From contig SXOX01000146.1 of the NCBI GenBank assembly GCA_005776585.1, forward strand, positions 1 through 64,000: DNA of 64,000 bases, given 5' to 3'. The DNA comes from Pseudomonadota bacterium (GTDB lineage Bacteria; Myxococcota_A; UBA9042; GCA-2863065). Position numbers and translations under genes: made by a program. Each line of letters opens with the position of its first letter. Within the stretch, counting starts at the first letter, position 1. The notes under the pieces were generated by a model, which made no database searches, had not been told where the DNA came from, and saw nothing but the letters and a program-made list of their open reading frames with translations. Of this stretch, positions 50,010 to 58,537 are shown piece by piece.

Positions 50010-51545
50010 CTACGTGAGCCCGAGCTCGGCGGCGAGCGACAACGCCTGCTCCAGGTGCGGCCAGTCGACGTGGTGCTGTGGGCTGGGGTTCAAGAACAGC
50101 TCGACCGACAACAGCCGCGGCACCCAGAACGGATCGATGCGCGCGACCTCGTCGAACACCGCGACGGGAAACTTCCAGAAGTGCGCGTCGCGGGCACCCT
50201 TGCGCACGATGAGCTCGCGACCGCGCGCCATGTAGGCGGCCGGATTCCCACCGGCCGCGAACCAGGCCATCGCGTCGTGCGCCGGCGTAGGGTCGTCCAC
50301 GCTGGCGCGGCCTCGCCCGCCGCGCTCGAAGAGCGACTCGATGTCCTTGGGAGCCGTACCCGGCTCGAGCCGATCGAGGTCGAGGGCCCGAAACGGGGGC
50401 GGATACTTCCAGCTCGCGGCCCACTCGCGCGCGAACGACACTGCGGCGCCTGCTTGGAGGAGCAACAACGCGCGGAGCCCGTCCGAGCCCGCGCGCGAGG
50501 CGCCCCATCGCATGGCGTTCAGGGCGTCAAAGCAGTGTAGACCGCCGCCACCGTTGCCGCGCAAGAGCAGCTCCGCGCTTGCGGCGAGCAGGCCATCCCA
50601 GACGGTGTCCGGGTGGACGCCCTCGTTGAGGGCCGCCGCAACGCGGTCGCGCATGGCTGCGGGGGAGAGCGTGCGTGAAGCGACGAGAAGCTCAATGGCC
50701 AGCCCGACCTCGCGCCGCGCGCCGTGGATGGACACGGTGTCTGCCATGGCGCGGCTCGAGCCGAACGTCGCCACGCCGGCGCCGCTGGGCTGTCCCTCGC
50801 TCAGCACGCAAGCGACGAAGCGCACCAAGGGTTCGCCGCAGCCCCAGCCAAACACCTCCAGCGCGCGCAGCATCTGCCCCACGCAGATGGGCCGGTGCTC
50901 CTCGCCATAATCGCGTGCGGCGTACCGCAAGAGCAGGTCGGTCGCCGCGGCCGGGCTCCCGAGCCGGTACAGGGCGGCGGCGCCCAGGTCGGCCCTTTCG
51001 GCGTCGAACGCGTCGAGGCCCTCGACGCAGAGCGCCTGCGCCGCGCTCACGCTCTGTGGGAGCTTCGACGGATCGAGGGCCGGCATCAGTGGGTTTGCGG
51101 GGCCCTGGGCGCCCTGGTCGGACTTGAAGTTGTCCAACGCCCAGAGCACTGCGCACAGTCGTAGGGGTGCTGGGACCGCGTCGCCCAACAGCTGGACCGA
51201 GCTGACGACCAGTGCCGCGTGATTGGCGGCGTTCATGCTGGGCGACAGTGTGCGCACGCCGGCGTGCAAAGTCGCCGCGAGCAGGGTGGCTGGCGGAAGA
51301 CCGGCGCGGAGCCTCACGGCGGCGACGTCGAAGGCACCGCTGGCCGGAGCCTCGATGAGCGCGTCGATGAGGGCGGCGAACGTCGGGGCGTCGCAGGCGA
51401 TCGGGACCTTCGGCGTCACCGTAGCCGCGGTGTCGGTCGCGACGGCCTCCGGCGCGGCCCCGCAGCCGAGCAGCGCGGCCGATCCCGAGGCGATGACACC
51501 CAGGGCGCGCCGGCGCGTGACGGGGGGAAGGCCCATGCGGCGCAT
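50010..51545 (-). CDS. Tat-exported lipoprotein of unknown function
   Basis: ATG 51545 gives 511 residues with a twin-arginine signal and lipobox (VTRRRALGVIASGSAALLGC, lipid Cys at 28); an internal ATG at 51536 would also keep it. The mature protein is almost entirely helical and Ala/Leu-rich (LLLRYAARDYGEEHR, RAMADTVSIHGARREVGLAI, WYFPPPFRALD-like segments), with conserved His/Cys patches and a C-terminal DAHFWKFPVAVFDEV and SPQHHVDWPHLEQAL. Tat export implies folding or cofactor loading in the cytoplasm. No family recognised. Upstream 274 bp to the pseudogene contain no obvious gene. Confidence 0.78.
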   Translation of the reverse strand: MRRMGLPPVTRRRALGVIASGSAALLGCGAAPEAVATDTAATVTPKVPIACDAPTFAALIDALIEAPASGAFDVAAVRLRAGLPPATLLAATLHAGVRTLSPSMNAANHAALVVSSVQLLGDAVPAPLRLCAVLWALDNFKSDQGAQGPANPLMPALDPSKLPQSVSAAQALCVEGLDAFDAERADLGAAALYRLGSPAAATDLLLRYAARDYGEEHRPICVGQMLRALEVFGWGCGEPLVRFVACVLSEGQPSGAGVATFGSSRAMADTVSIHGARREVGLAIELLVASRTLSPAAMRDRVAAALNEGVHPDTVWDGLLAASAELLLRGNGGGGLHCFDALNAMRWGASRAGSDGLRALLLLQAGAAVSFAREWAASWKYPPPFRALDLDRLEPGTAPKDIESLFERGGRGRASVDDPTPAHDAMAWFAAGGNPAAYMARGRELIVRKGARDAHFWKFPVAVFDEVARIDPFWVPRLLSVELFLNPSPQHHVDWPHLEQALSLAAELGLT

Positions 51546-51819
51546 GATAGCACGGTGCCGCCGCGATACGGGCCGCTCATGCGACCTCAGGACGCGTTCC
51601 GCGCATGTCTCGAGCTTGGCCCACAGACGCGAACCCGGATCATCTGGGTCCATAGTGGAGGGTAATATCTCGAGATGGACCTCACTCTCCCAGCGAAAAG
51701 GTCGTTCGCCATTGCACTGGCACCGGCTTCGTCGTCCGCGGGAAGGGCCGACACCCAACGACCGACTGGCTTTTCCCGAATCCGCGGCTGTTCATGCGTC
51801 GCGACGACATGGACCAACG

Positions 51820-53181
51820 TCAGCCGCCGTAGAATTTTCTGCGGAACTCCAAGACCTGGGGCGGGTATCGCTGGGACCAAGCGGCGTTCAACGCCTGATT
51901 CCAAACGGCAAACCCGCCCAGCTCGCTCTCGTGGCCACGCCATTCGGCACTCGGCAGCACGTCCGTGGCGAGCGCGTAGTGGTTGCCCTCGCGCTTCCAC
52001 CGGTCCGGGCATGCGACCTTCGTGCCGTAGCGCTCCGCATTGGCGGCCATCTGGTGCCACGCGGGCGTCCCCGGAGGGATAAAAAACGTCTGGCACGACA
52101 GCCACCCGGCCATCGGTCCCGGCGACGCGCCGAGCTGGTCGAGCCACGTCAGCGTCTCGCGCGTTGTTTCGGGCGTTTCGCCGGGGAAGTTGAGGACAAT
52201 GTAGATACCGTGGTGCTAACCAATCGCGTTCGCATGGTCAAACGTCGCTCGTGCCTTTTCGAGGTATCGGCGCGGTTGCGTGGCTTTCTGCATGCGCTCG
52301 ATCATGGTCTCGCTCGCCGTATCGAGGCCGAAGGCCACCATGAAACGGCACCGCTTGAGCTGGTCGAGCAGCTCCGGAGCCATGAGGTCGACGCGAGTCT
52401 CGCACCAGAACATGAGCGGCAGCGCTCGTCGGTCAAGGCCGTCGAGAAACTGCTCCAGCCATCGGCGATTGGCGCCAAACAGCGGATCGGAGAACGCAAC
52501 GACGCGCGGTCCCCGCGTCTCGACCAGGCGCTCCAGGATGCTCAGGAGCGCATTGACCGTGTAGCGCGAATAGGTCGCACCGCGCTCGGGCTCCACGCAG
52601 AAACGACATTTGTAGGCGCAGCCGCGGCTCGAGCCTATCCACAGCGCTCCGTCGCGCTCGCCCGCACGCCCGTAGTGCTCCCAGTCGATGTGCGCCGTGT
52701 TCGACTGGTCGAACGCGACGCCGTCGAGGATCTGCATCTCCTGAGGTCGGGCGGGCCACTCCACGCAAAGGCGGCGTAGCGGCAACTCCCCGTCGCCGCG
52801 AATGAGCCAATCGCAGGTCGTCAGGTCAAAGTCGCTCGGCATCGCGGTGGCGTGGTGGCCGCCAATCGCGATCGGGACGTCGGGGACCAGCGTGCGAATA
52901 CGGCGCGCGACCGCGATGGCGCCTAAATAGTGCAAGCTCGTCCAGCACGAGAGCCCAACGAGCCCCAGGTCTTCCGCGCCGAGCGCCGCGACGGCCTGAT
53001 CCACCTGGTCGAGCAGAGGCTCCAGCTCCTAGCCGGCCACCAGGTCCAGCTCGAGCGTCTGGGTCGTGGCCACGTCGCGCACGCAGCCGGCCAGGCTGGC
53101 GAGGTGCGGCTTGTTCGCGATGCGATTTGCCCACCAACGCTGCCCGTTCAGTACCGGCGGAGAGATGAGCAGGAGTGACGC
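51820..53181 (-). pseudogene. B12-binding-domain radical SAM protein with two in-frame TAG codons
   Basis: Reading one frame from about 53181 to 51820 gives a full-length protein: a cobalamin-binding N-terminal half (LLLISPPVLNGQRWWANRIA, NKPHLASLAGCVRD, LVGLSCWTSLHYLG) and a radical SAM core with CxxxCxxC in GCAYKCRFCVEPE. TAG occurs at 53029-53031 (between LDLVAG and ELEPLL) and at 52216-52218 (between ANAIG and HHGIYIV). No ATG, GTG or TTG is found at the expected start; the codon before SLLLISPP is GCG, one change from GTG, and a TGA lies just upstream (53194-53196). There are no frameshifts. I regard it as an early pseudogene, although amber readthrough cannot be excluded. Confidence 0.75.
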
Positions 53182-53280
53182 CGGCGGCGACGATCAATGC
53201 AACGGTGGCGCGCGGGCTGACATGTCGGGTGGACTGACGACGAGCGCCCGCCTCCGAACAACCGCTGCACGGGAGGCGCG

Positions 53281-53997
53281 CTATCCGAGCGCTTGAAGCC
53301 ACGCCGCCGCCTCGGCGAAGCTGCTCACGACCGCGGCGGGCCGGGACTCGCGCAGTACGCGGTCTGGATCGCCGTAGCCGTCGCGAATGAGCACGAAGCC
53401 GATGCCCGCGGCCTCCGCTACGCGCGCATCCGCCAGCCCGTCACCGATGAGCCACGTGCCCTCGCGCGTGCGACCGAGGCGCCCGAGGAGCCACGCTACC
53501 GAGCGCGGATCCGGTTTGGAGGGGACCTCGTGCCCGTCGAAGACGGCGAAGCGGCCGAGGACGTCATCGAGCAGCGGCGTGACGCCCAACGCGTCGAGCA
53601 GCGGCCCGGTGAAGGCGTGCGGCTTGTTGGTGAGCACCGCCTGCTTGACCCCCTGGGCGCGGAAGTGGGTGAGCGCCTCGATGACACCGTCAAAGAGCGT
53701 GACGTGGCTGATGGGGTCCTCGCCGTAGTGCGTCATGAATGCGGAAAAGACGGCCTCGTACCGATCCAGCGCCCATGGCAGCACCGCCGCCGGGCGCGGC
53801 AGGTTGGGCTCGAGAAGACCGAAGAAGGCGCGCTCGACCAGGACACGGGCACCCTCGCCGATGTAGCGGCCCACGTGAGCGACGGGGAGCGGCTCGAGGC
53901 CGAGGTCGGCGCGCGTGCGGTTGACCGCCTGGCCGATGTTGGCCGCGCTGTCGCAGAGCGTGCCGTCGAGGTCGTAGAGCAGGGTCTCGATACGCAC
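53281..53997 (-). CDS. gph: HAD-family phosphatase, phosphoglycolate phosphatase-like
   Basis: The GTG at 53997 gives 238 residues beginning RIETLLYDLDGTLCDS, where DLDGT holds the nucleophile Asp. Other HAD motifs are the helical cap, VLTNKPHAFT (motif II), KPDPRSVAWLLG (motif III) and WLIGDGLADARVAEAAG (motif IV, Asp pair). This order is that of phosphoglycolate phosphatase and related phosphatases; exact substrate cannot be told. It lies 4 bp downstream of the peroxiredoxin gene, so the two are probably cotranscribed, perhaps both repairing oxidative or metabolic damage. Confidence 0.85.
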   Translation of the reverse strand: MRIETLLYDLDGTLCDSAANIGQAVNRTRADLGLEPLPVAHVGRYIGEGARVLVERAFFGLLEPNLPRPAAVLPWALDRYEAVFSAFMTHYGEDPISHVTLFDGVIEALTHFRAQGVKQAVLTNKPHAFTGPLLDALGVTPLLDDVLGRFAVFDGHEVPSKPDPRSVAWLLGRLGRTREGTWLIGDGLADARVAEAAGIGFVLIRDGYGDPDRVLRESRPAAVVSSFAEAAAWLQALG

Positions 53998-54001
53998 GCG
54001 A

Positions 54002-54466
54002 CTACGCTCGCACCGCGGCCAGGACAAGGGCGGGCGCCGGATCGCCGCGCTGCGCGAAGGCGATGCACTCATCGGGGCCGACGAGGTAGACGGTCCGTAG
54101 GATAATGGGGCGACCCGGGACAGGGATGCACGCGCGGAAGTGACGCGCGACGTGCCCACCCGCGTCCGCCAGGAGCGGGAAGCGGTAGGACTCGCAGGAG
54201 GCGAAGTCGCGGTGGGAGTCCACGTCGGCGAAGTTCACGCCGAAGACGCGTACGTTGCGCGCCTCGAGTTCGGGTCGCGCCGCATCGAACGCGTGCAGCT
54301 GACGCCGACAGCCGGGCGTCCGGTCGCGCGGATAGAAGACGAGGATCGTCCACGTGCCGCGCGCGTGCTGGTAGTGACGGCCGTCGTGTCCCGGCAGGTG
54401 CCAGTCCGGCGCGGCGGTCCCAACAGCCAGTGTTGCATGGAGAGACAAAGCAGAGAATCGCAACAT
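54002..54466 (-). CDS. Peroxiredoxin (AhpC/TSA-BCP type)
   Basis: The 154-residue protein has the peroxiredoxin core YPRDRTPGCRRQLHAFD, with peroxidatic Cys53 in T-P-G-C, and a later Cys91 (FASCESYRFPLLAD) that could serve for resolution. The BCP-type second Cys five residues after the first is absent. A C-terminal LRTVYLVGPDECIAF completes the thioredoxin-like fold. It would reduce hydroperoxides with a thiol partner. The first ~15 residues look like a weak signal or leader, so a cytoplasmic location is not certain. Gap to ThyX gene upstream is 17 bp. Confidence 0.8.
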   Translation of the reverse strand: MLRFSALSLHATLAVGTAAPDWHLPGHDGRHYQHARGTWTILVFYPRDRTPGCRRQLHAFDAARPELEARNVRVFGVNFADVDSHRDFASCESYRFPLLADAGGHVARHFRACIPVPGRPIILRTVYLVGPDECIAFAQRGDPAPALVLAAVRA

Positions 54467-54483
54467 GTCAGGACCGTCCCTCT

Positions 54484-56091
54484 CTACAGCGCTCGGGTAT
54501 AGGCGTCGAGATCGAGGCGCCAGACGCGGACGCCGCAGTAGCGGTCGCCCTCAGGGCAGTACGGCGTGAGCCCCGCTAGCAACCGTTGGCCGCACGGCGG
54601 CAGCAGGTAGCGGCCGATGCGCGGGTTGACCTCGCGAATCGCGCGCGCCTCCTCGACGCTGGCTAGCCAGATCTCCTCCTGGGCGTTGTAGCACAGACGC
54701 GACACCATCTTGTGGTGGAGGTTCTGCAGGTCCGCGGACTCCGTGAAGCGGATGCTCACCGCGTTCGGCAGGAGGTAGGCGCGCCACTCGTCGGGGACAC
54801 CCAGCGCACCGAGCCGATGGATGGCCTCCCAGGTGCGCGCCATGCTCTCGTCGTAGGCGGCGGTGGCCTCGGGCACGTCGCGGACGAGCATCGGTATGAC
54901 ATAGTCCGGTTGGTCGTCGAGGTAGGCCGGCAACGCCGGGCGCGACGCAGGGACCATGCGATGGCGCTGGTCCTGGCTGTCGGCCGTGTGCGAGAGCTTC
55001 TTCCGGAACGTGTAGCTCGGATGACACAGCGTGCGCCCGAGCTTGGAGACCGTCGTGAGGTTGAGCGCCTCGCCGAGCAGGCGGTTCTCCGAGGGATCGA
55101 GCGCCCGTCGGATGGCGGCGTCATCCGAGAGCGCGTCACGCGGGAGGCCGAAGACCTCGCGCACCGCGTCCGCGAGCAGAGCCTCGTTTTCGGGCTTGTG
55201 CGACACGAGCCGGCTCGTCAGACCGTGGAGCTCCTCATCGAACTCGCTACGGAAGCGTGCGCTGGCGCGAGCCGCACCGGCGCGAGCGGCCAGGAACTGC
55301 GCCTCCGGCGTGTCCTCCAGCGCCAACATGGGCTCGACGACCTTGGCCCAGAGCGGATCTCGGCGCAGCACCTCGTCGAGCATCTTCTGGACCAGCAGCC
55401 GCGTCTCGGCCGGAGCGTCGTACTGCGCGGCGAGGCGGTGATACCGCAGCAGCGTGACCCCGCTGACCGTGTGGTACAGGTACGCGAACGTGGCCACCGG
55501 CAGCACGTAGCGCGCGATCTCCTGCGCGCGCTTCTGGATGGCCCCCTTCCACCGCCCGGCCTCGTGCTTGCGACGCCCGGGGAAGAGCCCGAAGTACCGC
55601 TCGGCCACGTGCGGCGTGAGCAGCTCCCCGAGGCGGCGATAGTCCTCGGTCTGTCGCGCGACGCAGTCGAGGTACACCGCACGAGCCTCGCCCTCGAGCC
55701 GGGGCACCGCGACCGTGCCCGGCTTCACGGCGACATATCGCTGGCTCACCTGCTCGGAGTTGTAGAACGGGTGCGCGTGCAGAAACGACCAGATGAGCTG
55801 CCGCGACACGTTCGCGATGGCGAACTGGAACGTCGCGTGCTGGAGCGTGGTGTGGTGCCCCGCCTGGTAGATGCTCTCCGCGATGCGGTCCCGCTGCGCC
55901 TCTCGGGCCGCCCGCTTCTCGGGGTCGGTCAGCGTATCGCCACTGACCTGCGTCGTGGCGATGATCCCGGTGCCCGAGTAGCAGGTGCGCGCCGTCGCGA
56001 CCGCGTTCTCGTAGGGCCGATCGAACGCGTTGGTGAGGGTGACCTCGGCCTCGGCGGATTCAAACAGGTCGGCGTGGGTGAGGGGAGTCAC
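54484..56091 (-). CDS. thyX: Flavin-dependent thymidylate synthase (ThyX), long two-domain form
   Basis: At 535 residues the protein is about twice the usual ThyX length and reads as two fused ThyX-like halves. The first has HHTTLQHATFQFAIANVSRQ and FYNSEQVSQRYV but no RHR; the equivalent position reads FLHAHP. The second has QDQRHRMVPASRP with RHR at 376-378, and YLLPNAVSIRFTESADLQNL, the folate/FAD side. Long ThyX-like proteins of this kind occur in delta-proteobacteria and make dTMP with FAD and NADPH. Only one canonical RHR is present, so one half may be structural. The gene appears intact. Confidence 0.82.
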   Translation of the reverse strand: MTPLTHADLFESAEAEVTLTNAFDRPYENAVATARTCYSGTGIIATTQVSGDTLTDPEKRAAREAQRDRIAESIYQAGHHTTLQHATFQFAIANVSRQLIWSFLHAHPFYNSEQVSQRYVAVKPGTVAVPRLEGEARAVYLDCVARQTEDYRRLGELLTPHVAERYFGLFPGRRKHEAGRWKGAIQKRAQEIARYVLPVATFAYLYHTVSGVTLLRYHRLAAQYDAPAETRLLVQKMLDEVLRRDPLWAKVVEPMLALEDTPEAQFLAARAGAARASARFRSEFDEELHGLTSRLVSHKPENEALLADAVREVFGLPRDALSDDAAIRRALDPSENRLLGEALNLTTVSKLGRTLCHPSYTFRKKLSHTADSQDQRHRMVPASRPALPAYLDDQPDYVIPMLVRDVPEATAAYDESMARTWEAIHRLGALGVPDEWRAYLLPNAVSIRFTESADLQNLHHKMVSRLCYNAQEEIWLASVEEARAIREVNPRIGRYLLPPCGQRLLAGLTPYCPEGDRYCGVRVWRLDLDAYTRAL

Positions 56092-56139
56092 GGCGCCGGA
56101 GCATCGTGCGCCCGGCGCGCGACGTCAACGGCCGCGCCG

Positions 56140-57474
56140 CTATCTCCGGACGCGACGGGTGGCCGGACCAAAGCGCGGCACGCGCGACGGCGACTCCGCG
56201 CGGCGCTGACCGAGGGCCTCCTCAGTGAACGACTCCCAGTCCTCGTCGTCGTCGAGGTCGAAGGGGGCGTCGTCGTCCGACTCGCCCTCGGGAAACGCGA
56301 CCGTCGTCGACGTCTGCCCGCCGCGACCCACGCGCTTGGTGCGCTCCTCGGGCTCGCTGGCTGAGGCGATCGCGACCTTGGGGAGCGGTCGATCGGGGAT
56401 CATCGCGACCTCGGCGGGCGCGCACGGGTCGTCGGGTCGCGTGCAGTCGAAGCGCACGTGGAAGTGATGATGGTGACCCCGATAGTGGCGAATGAAGCCC
56501 ACGCGCTCCGACGGCGGACGCGGATATTGGACGATCTTCTCCAGCAGCTTCTCGGAGTAGCCGCGCGCCTTCAGGTGCTCGTAGAGCGCGCCCTGGAGCT
56601 CGTAGTCCATGAAGATATCGGTGACGTGCCCCGTGTTCAGAAACAGCCGCAGCAGGTCCCAGGTCTTGGCCACGTCCAGCGTCTCGACCGTCATGACCTC
56701 CAGGCCACGCGTGCGCTTGTTGTCGACCTTCAGGTAGCCGATGTCGACGTCCACGCCCCGCTGGTGCGACATGTGTGGCGACAGGTGACCGCCCCCCTTC
56801 TTGGAGAGGTCGGCGACCATGGCGGGCACGGACGTGGGGTTGCGCGCCGCGAACTGCGCGAACACGTCCTGCATCGTCCGGATGCTGCCCGGCGTCCCCC
56901 ACGCGTGGTCCGGTCGCATCCGGACGTAGCCCACGCCGTTGGGGAGCTGCTCGCCCTCCTTGAGCGCGTGCCGGTTCTTCTTGACGATGCGCAGCACGAG
57001 CCCCGCGCGCAACGCCTTGCCTTTACGCAGGCCGTTCGCCTTGAGGATGGCCTCGGGCTTTACCTTGTACTTCTTGGCCAACCGCTCGACGGTCTCGCCT
57101 TTCTTGACCTTGTGGATCGTCCAGCCCTTGCCCTTCTTGGCTGCCGCGCGCTTCTCGGCCTCTTGCTCGGCCTCCATCGCGGAGCAGTAGTCGGGTCGCT
57201 TGACCTTGAGCGTCATGCCCTGCGCGAGGTGCGCGCCCTTCTTGAGCTTGTTGAGCTCGCGAAGCTGCTTGACGGTCATGTCGTTGCGTGTGGCGACCTT
57301 GGAGAGGCTGTCGCCCTTCTTGAGCGTGACCTGGCCACGGCACGCGGCCAGGCGCCGAGCCACCTCGGCCTGGGAGCGTTTCTTGGGTCTCTGTCCCGCG
57401 CTCGCCTCGCTCGTAACAAAACCGAGCAATATCAGGGCGATGACAGCGAAGCGAGGAAGGTTTGGCACCCGCAT
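56140..57474 (-). CDS. LysM-domain penicillin-insensitive murein endopeptidase (MepA-like, M74)
   Basis: The 444-residue protein has a signal peptide (FAVIALILLGFVTSEASA), two LysM modules (VTLKKGDSLSKVATRND and WTIHKVKKGETVERLAKKY), then a MepA/M74 peptidase domain. Its zinc site is in HLSPHMSHQRGVDVDIGY (His234/His237/Asp242 region), and HYRGHHHHFHVRF carries the second His set (334-339). A disordered acidic tail (DDDAPFDLDDDED) ends the protein. It would cut D-Ala-meso-DAP cross-links in peptidoglycan. It is followed by ThyX on the same strand with a 48-bp gap. Confidence 0.9.
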   Translation of the reverse strand: MRVPNLPRFAVIALILLGFVTSEASAGQRPKKRSQAEVARRLAACRGQVTLKKGDSLSKVATRNDMTVKQLRELNKLKKGAHLAQGMTLKVKRPDYCSAMEAEQEAEKRAAAKKGKGWTIHKVKKGETVERLAKKYKVKPEAILKANGLRKGKALRAGLVLRIVKKNRHALKEGEQLPNGVGYVRMRPDHAWGTPGSIRTMQDVFAQFAARNPTSVPAMVADLSKKGGGHLSPHMSHQRGVDVDIGYLKVDNKRTRGLEVMTVETLDVAKTWDLLRLFLNTGHVTDIFMDYELQGALYEHLKARGYSEKLLEKIVQYPRPPSERVGFIRHYRGHHHHFHVRFDCTRPDDPCAPAEVAMIPDRPLPKVAIASASEPEERTKRVGRGGQTSTTVAFPEGESDDDAPFDLDDDEDWESFTEEALGQRRAESPSRVPRFGPATRRVRR

Positions 57475-57637
57475 GAGGCGCGATGCTAACGGACGCTCGC
57501 TGGACGAGCAACAAAAAGCATGCGCTCGTCGCGCTCGCGTCGGGCGGACCGGAAGAATAGTCGTTGCACGTGCGTCACGCCTCCCTTAGCATCCGCGCGA
57601 CGTCCGGGCGCTGGCCTCGTCGTCAGGAGCACGTCAC

Positions 57638-58513
57638 ATGCGGTCACTCTTGCGGTCTTCTCTCTCGCTCCGTCCCTCCCTCCTCTCGTCGCTCGCGTTG
57701 CTCGCGCTCGTGCGCTGCGGCGGCGACGTAACGGTCGCCTCCATGGACGTCACGTGGGTCTCCTATGCCGATGGCGCCAGGGTCGGCGGAGCCGTGGATG
57801 CCTTCGGCGACTTCGGTGCGCCTGGTCCCAACGCCGACGTGCGAATTCAATGGGACGACGTGAACCACACGAAGGACCTCGGTCCGGGCAAGGATGTTCC
57901 GGTCGGCCCGATCGACATCGAGGCGCCGGACACCACGGTCGCGCCGAAAGACGACGGCCCGAAGGACACGGGCGGACCCAAGGACGCCGGCACCAAGAAG
58001 GACGCGGGCTCAAAGAAGGACGCCGGGCCGCAGGACCCACCGTGGCTCGACGTGTCCGATCCGGTCGTCAAGGGCTGCCTCGAGGCCTTCCCCGCCATCT
58101 GCGACAAAGTCTCCGAGTGCGGCTCCACGCAGCCCATCCTCGGCCTCATCGGCGGCTTCTGCCCCACGCTCATGAGTGCCCTCAGCCCGGTACTCACCGC
58201 CGGCTGCGAGCAAGTCGCCACCGCCCTTCAGTCGGCCTTGCCCGATGTGCAGATCCCGCTCGTCGGCGACCTCGCTCCCCTGGTCGAGAAGCTCATCGTG
58301 GGTTGTATCGAGAACTTCAACTGCGACCCCCAGTATCTCCAGGACATCGGGGCCAAGTTCTTCCAGCTCATCCAGGTCGTCGGTGGCGCCGGCGGTGGTG
58401 GGGGCGGCGGGCTCGGTGGCCTTGGCGACGCGCTACCGGCGCTGCTGGAGCTGGCGCAGATGTGCGGCGGCCTCGAGAACCTCTTGCCATTCGGCGGCTT
58501 CCTGCCGTTCTAG
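57638..58513 (+). CDS. Lipoprotein with Lys/Asp-rich linker and Cys-containing domain
   Basis: ATG 57638 with AGGAG upstream gives 291 residues. A signal peptide (LLSSLALLALVRC, lipid Cys at 27) is followed by a linker of repeated PKDAGTKKDAG-type units, then a ~130-residue domain with six to eight Cys (GCLEAFPAICDKVSECG, IGGFCPTLMS, AGCEQVATAL, VGCIENFNCD) and helical segments, and a Gly/Leu-rich tail. No family recognised. It stands alone between convergent genes. Confidence 0.78.
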   Translation: MRSLLRSSLSLRPSLLSSLALLALVRCGGDVTVASMDVTWVSYADGARVGGAVDAFGDFGAPGPNADVRIQWDDVNHTKDLGPGKDVPVGPIDIEAPDTTVAPKDDGPKDTGGPKDAGTKKDAGSKKDAGPQDPPWLDVSDPVVKGCLEAFPAICDKVSECGSTQPILGLIGGFCPTLMSALSPVLTAGCEQVATALQSALPDVQIPLVGDLAPLVEKLIVGCIENFNCDPQYLQDIGAKFFQLIQVVGGAGGGGGGGLGGLGDALPALLELAQMCGGLENLLPFGGFLPF

Positions 58514-58537
58514 CTGCGGCTCAGCTCTTGTTCCGGT

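Noticed and set aside
51546-51819. Small open frames in the 274-bp gap upstream of the Tat lipoprotein
   Set aside because: No ribosome site or recognisable product; more likely promoter and leader sequence.
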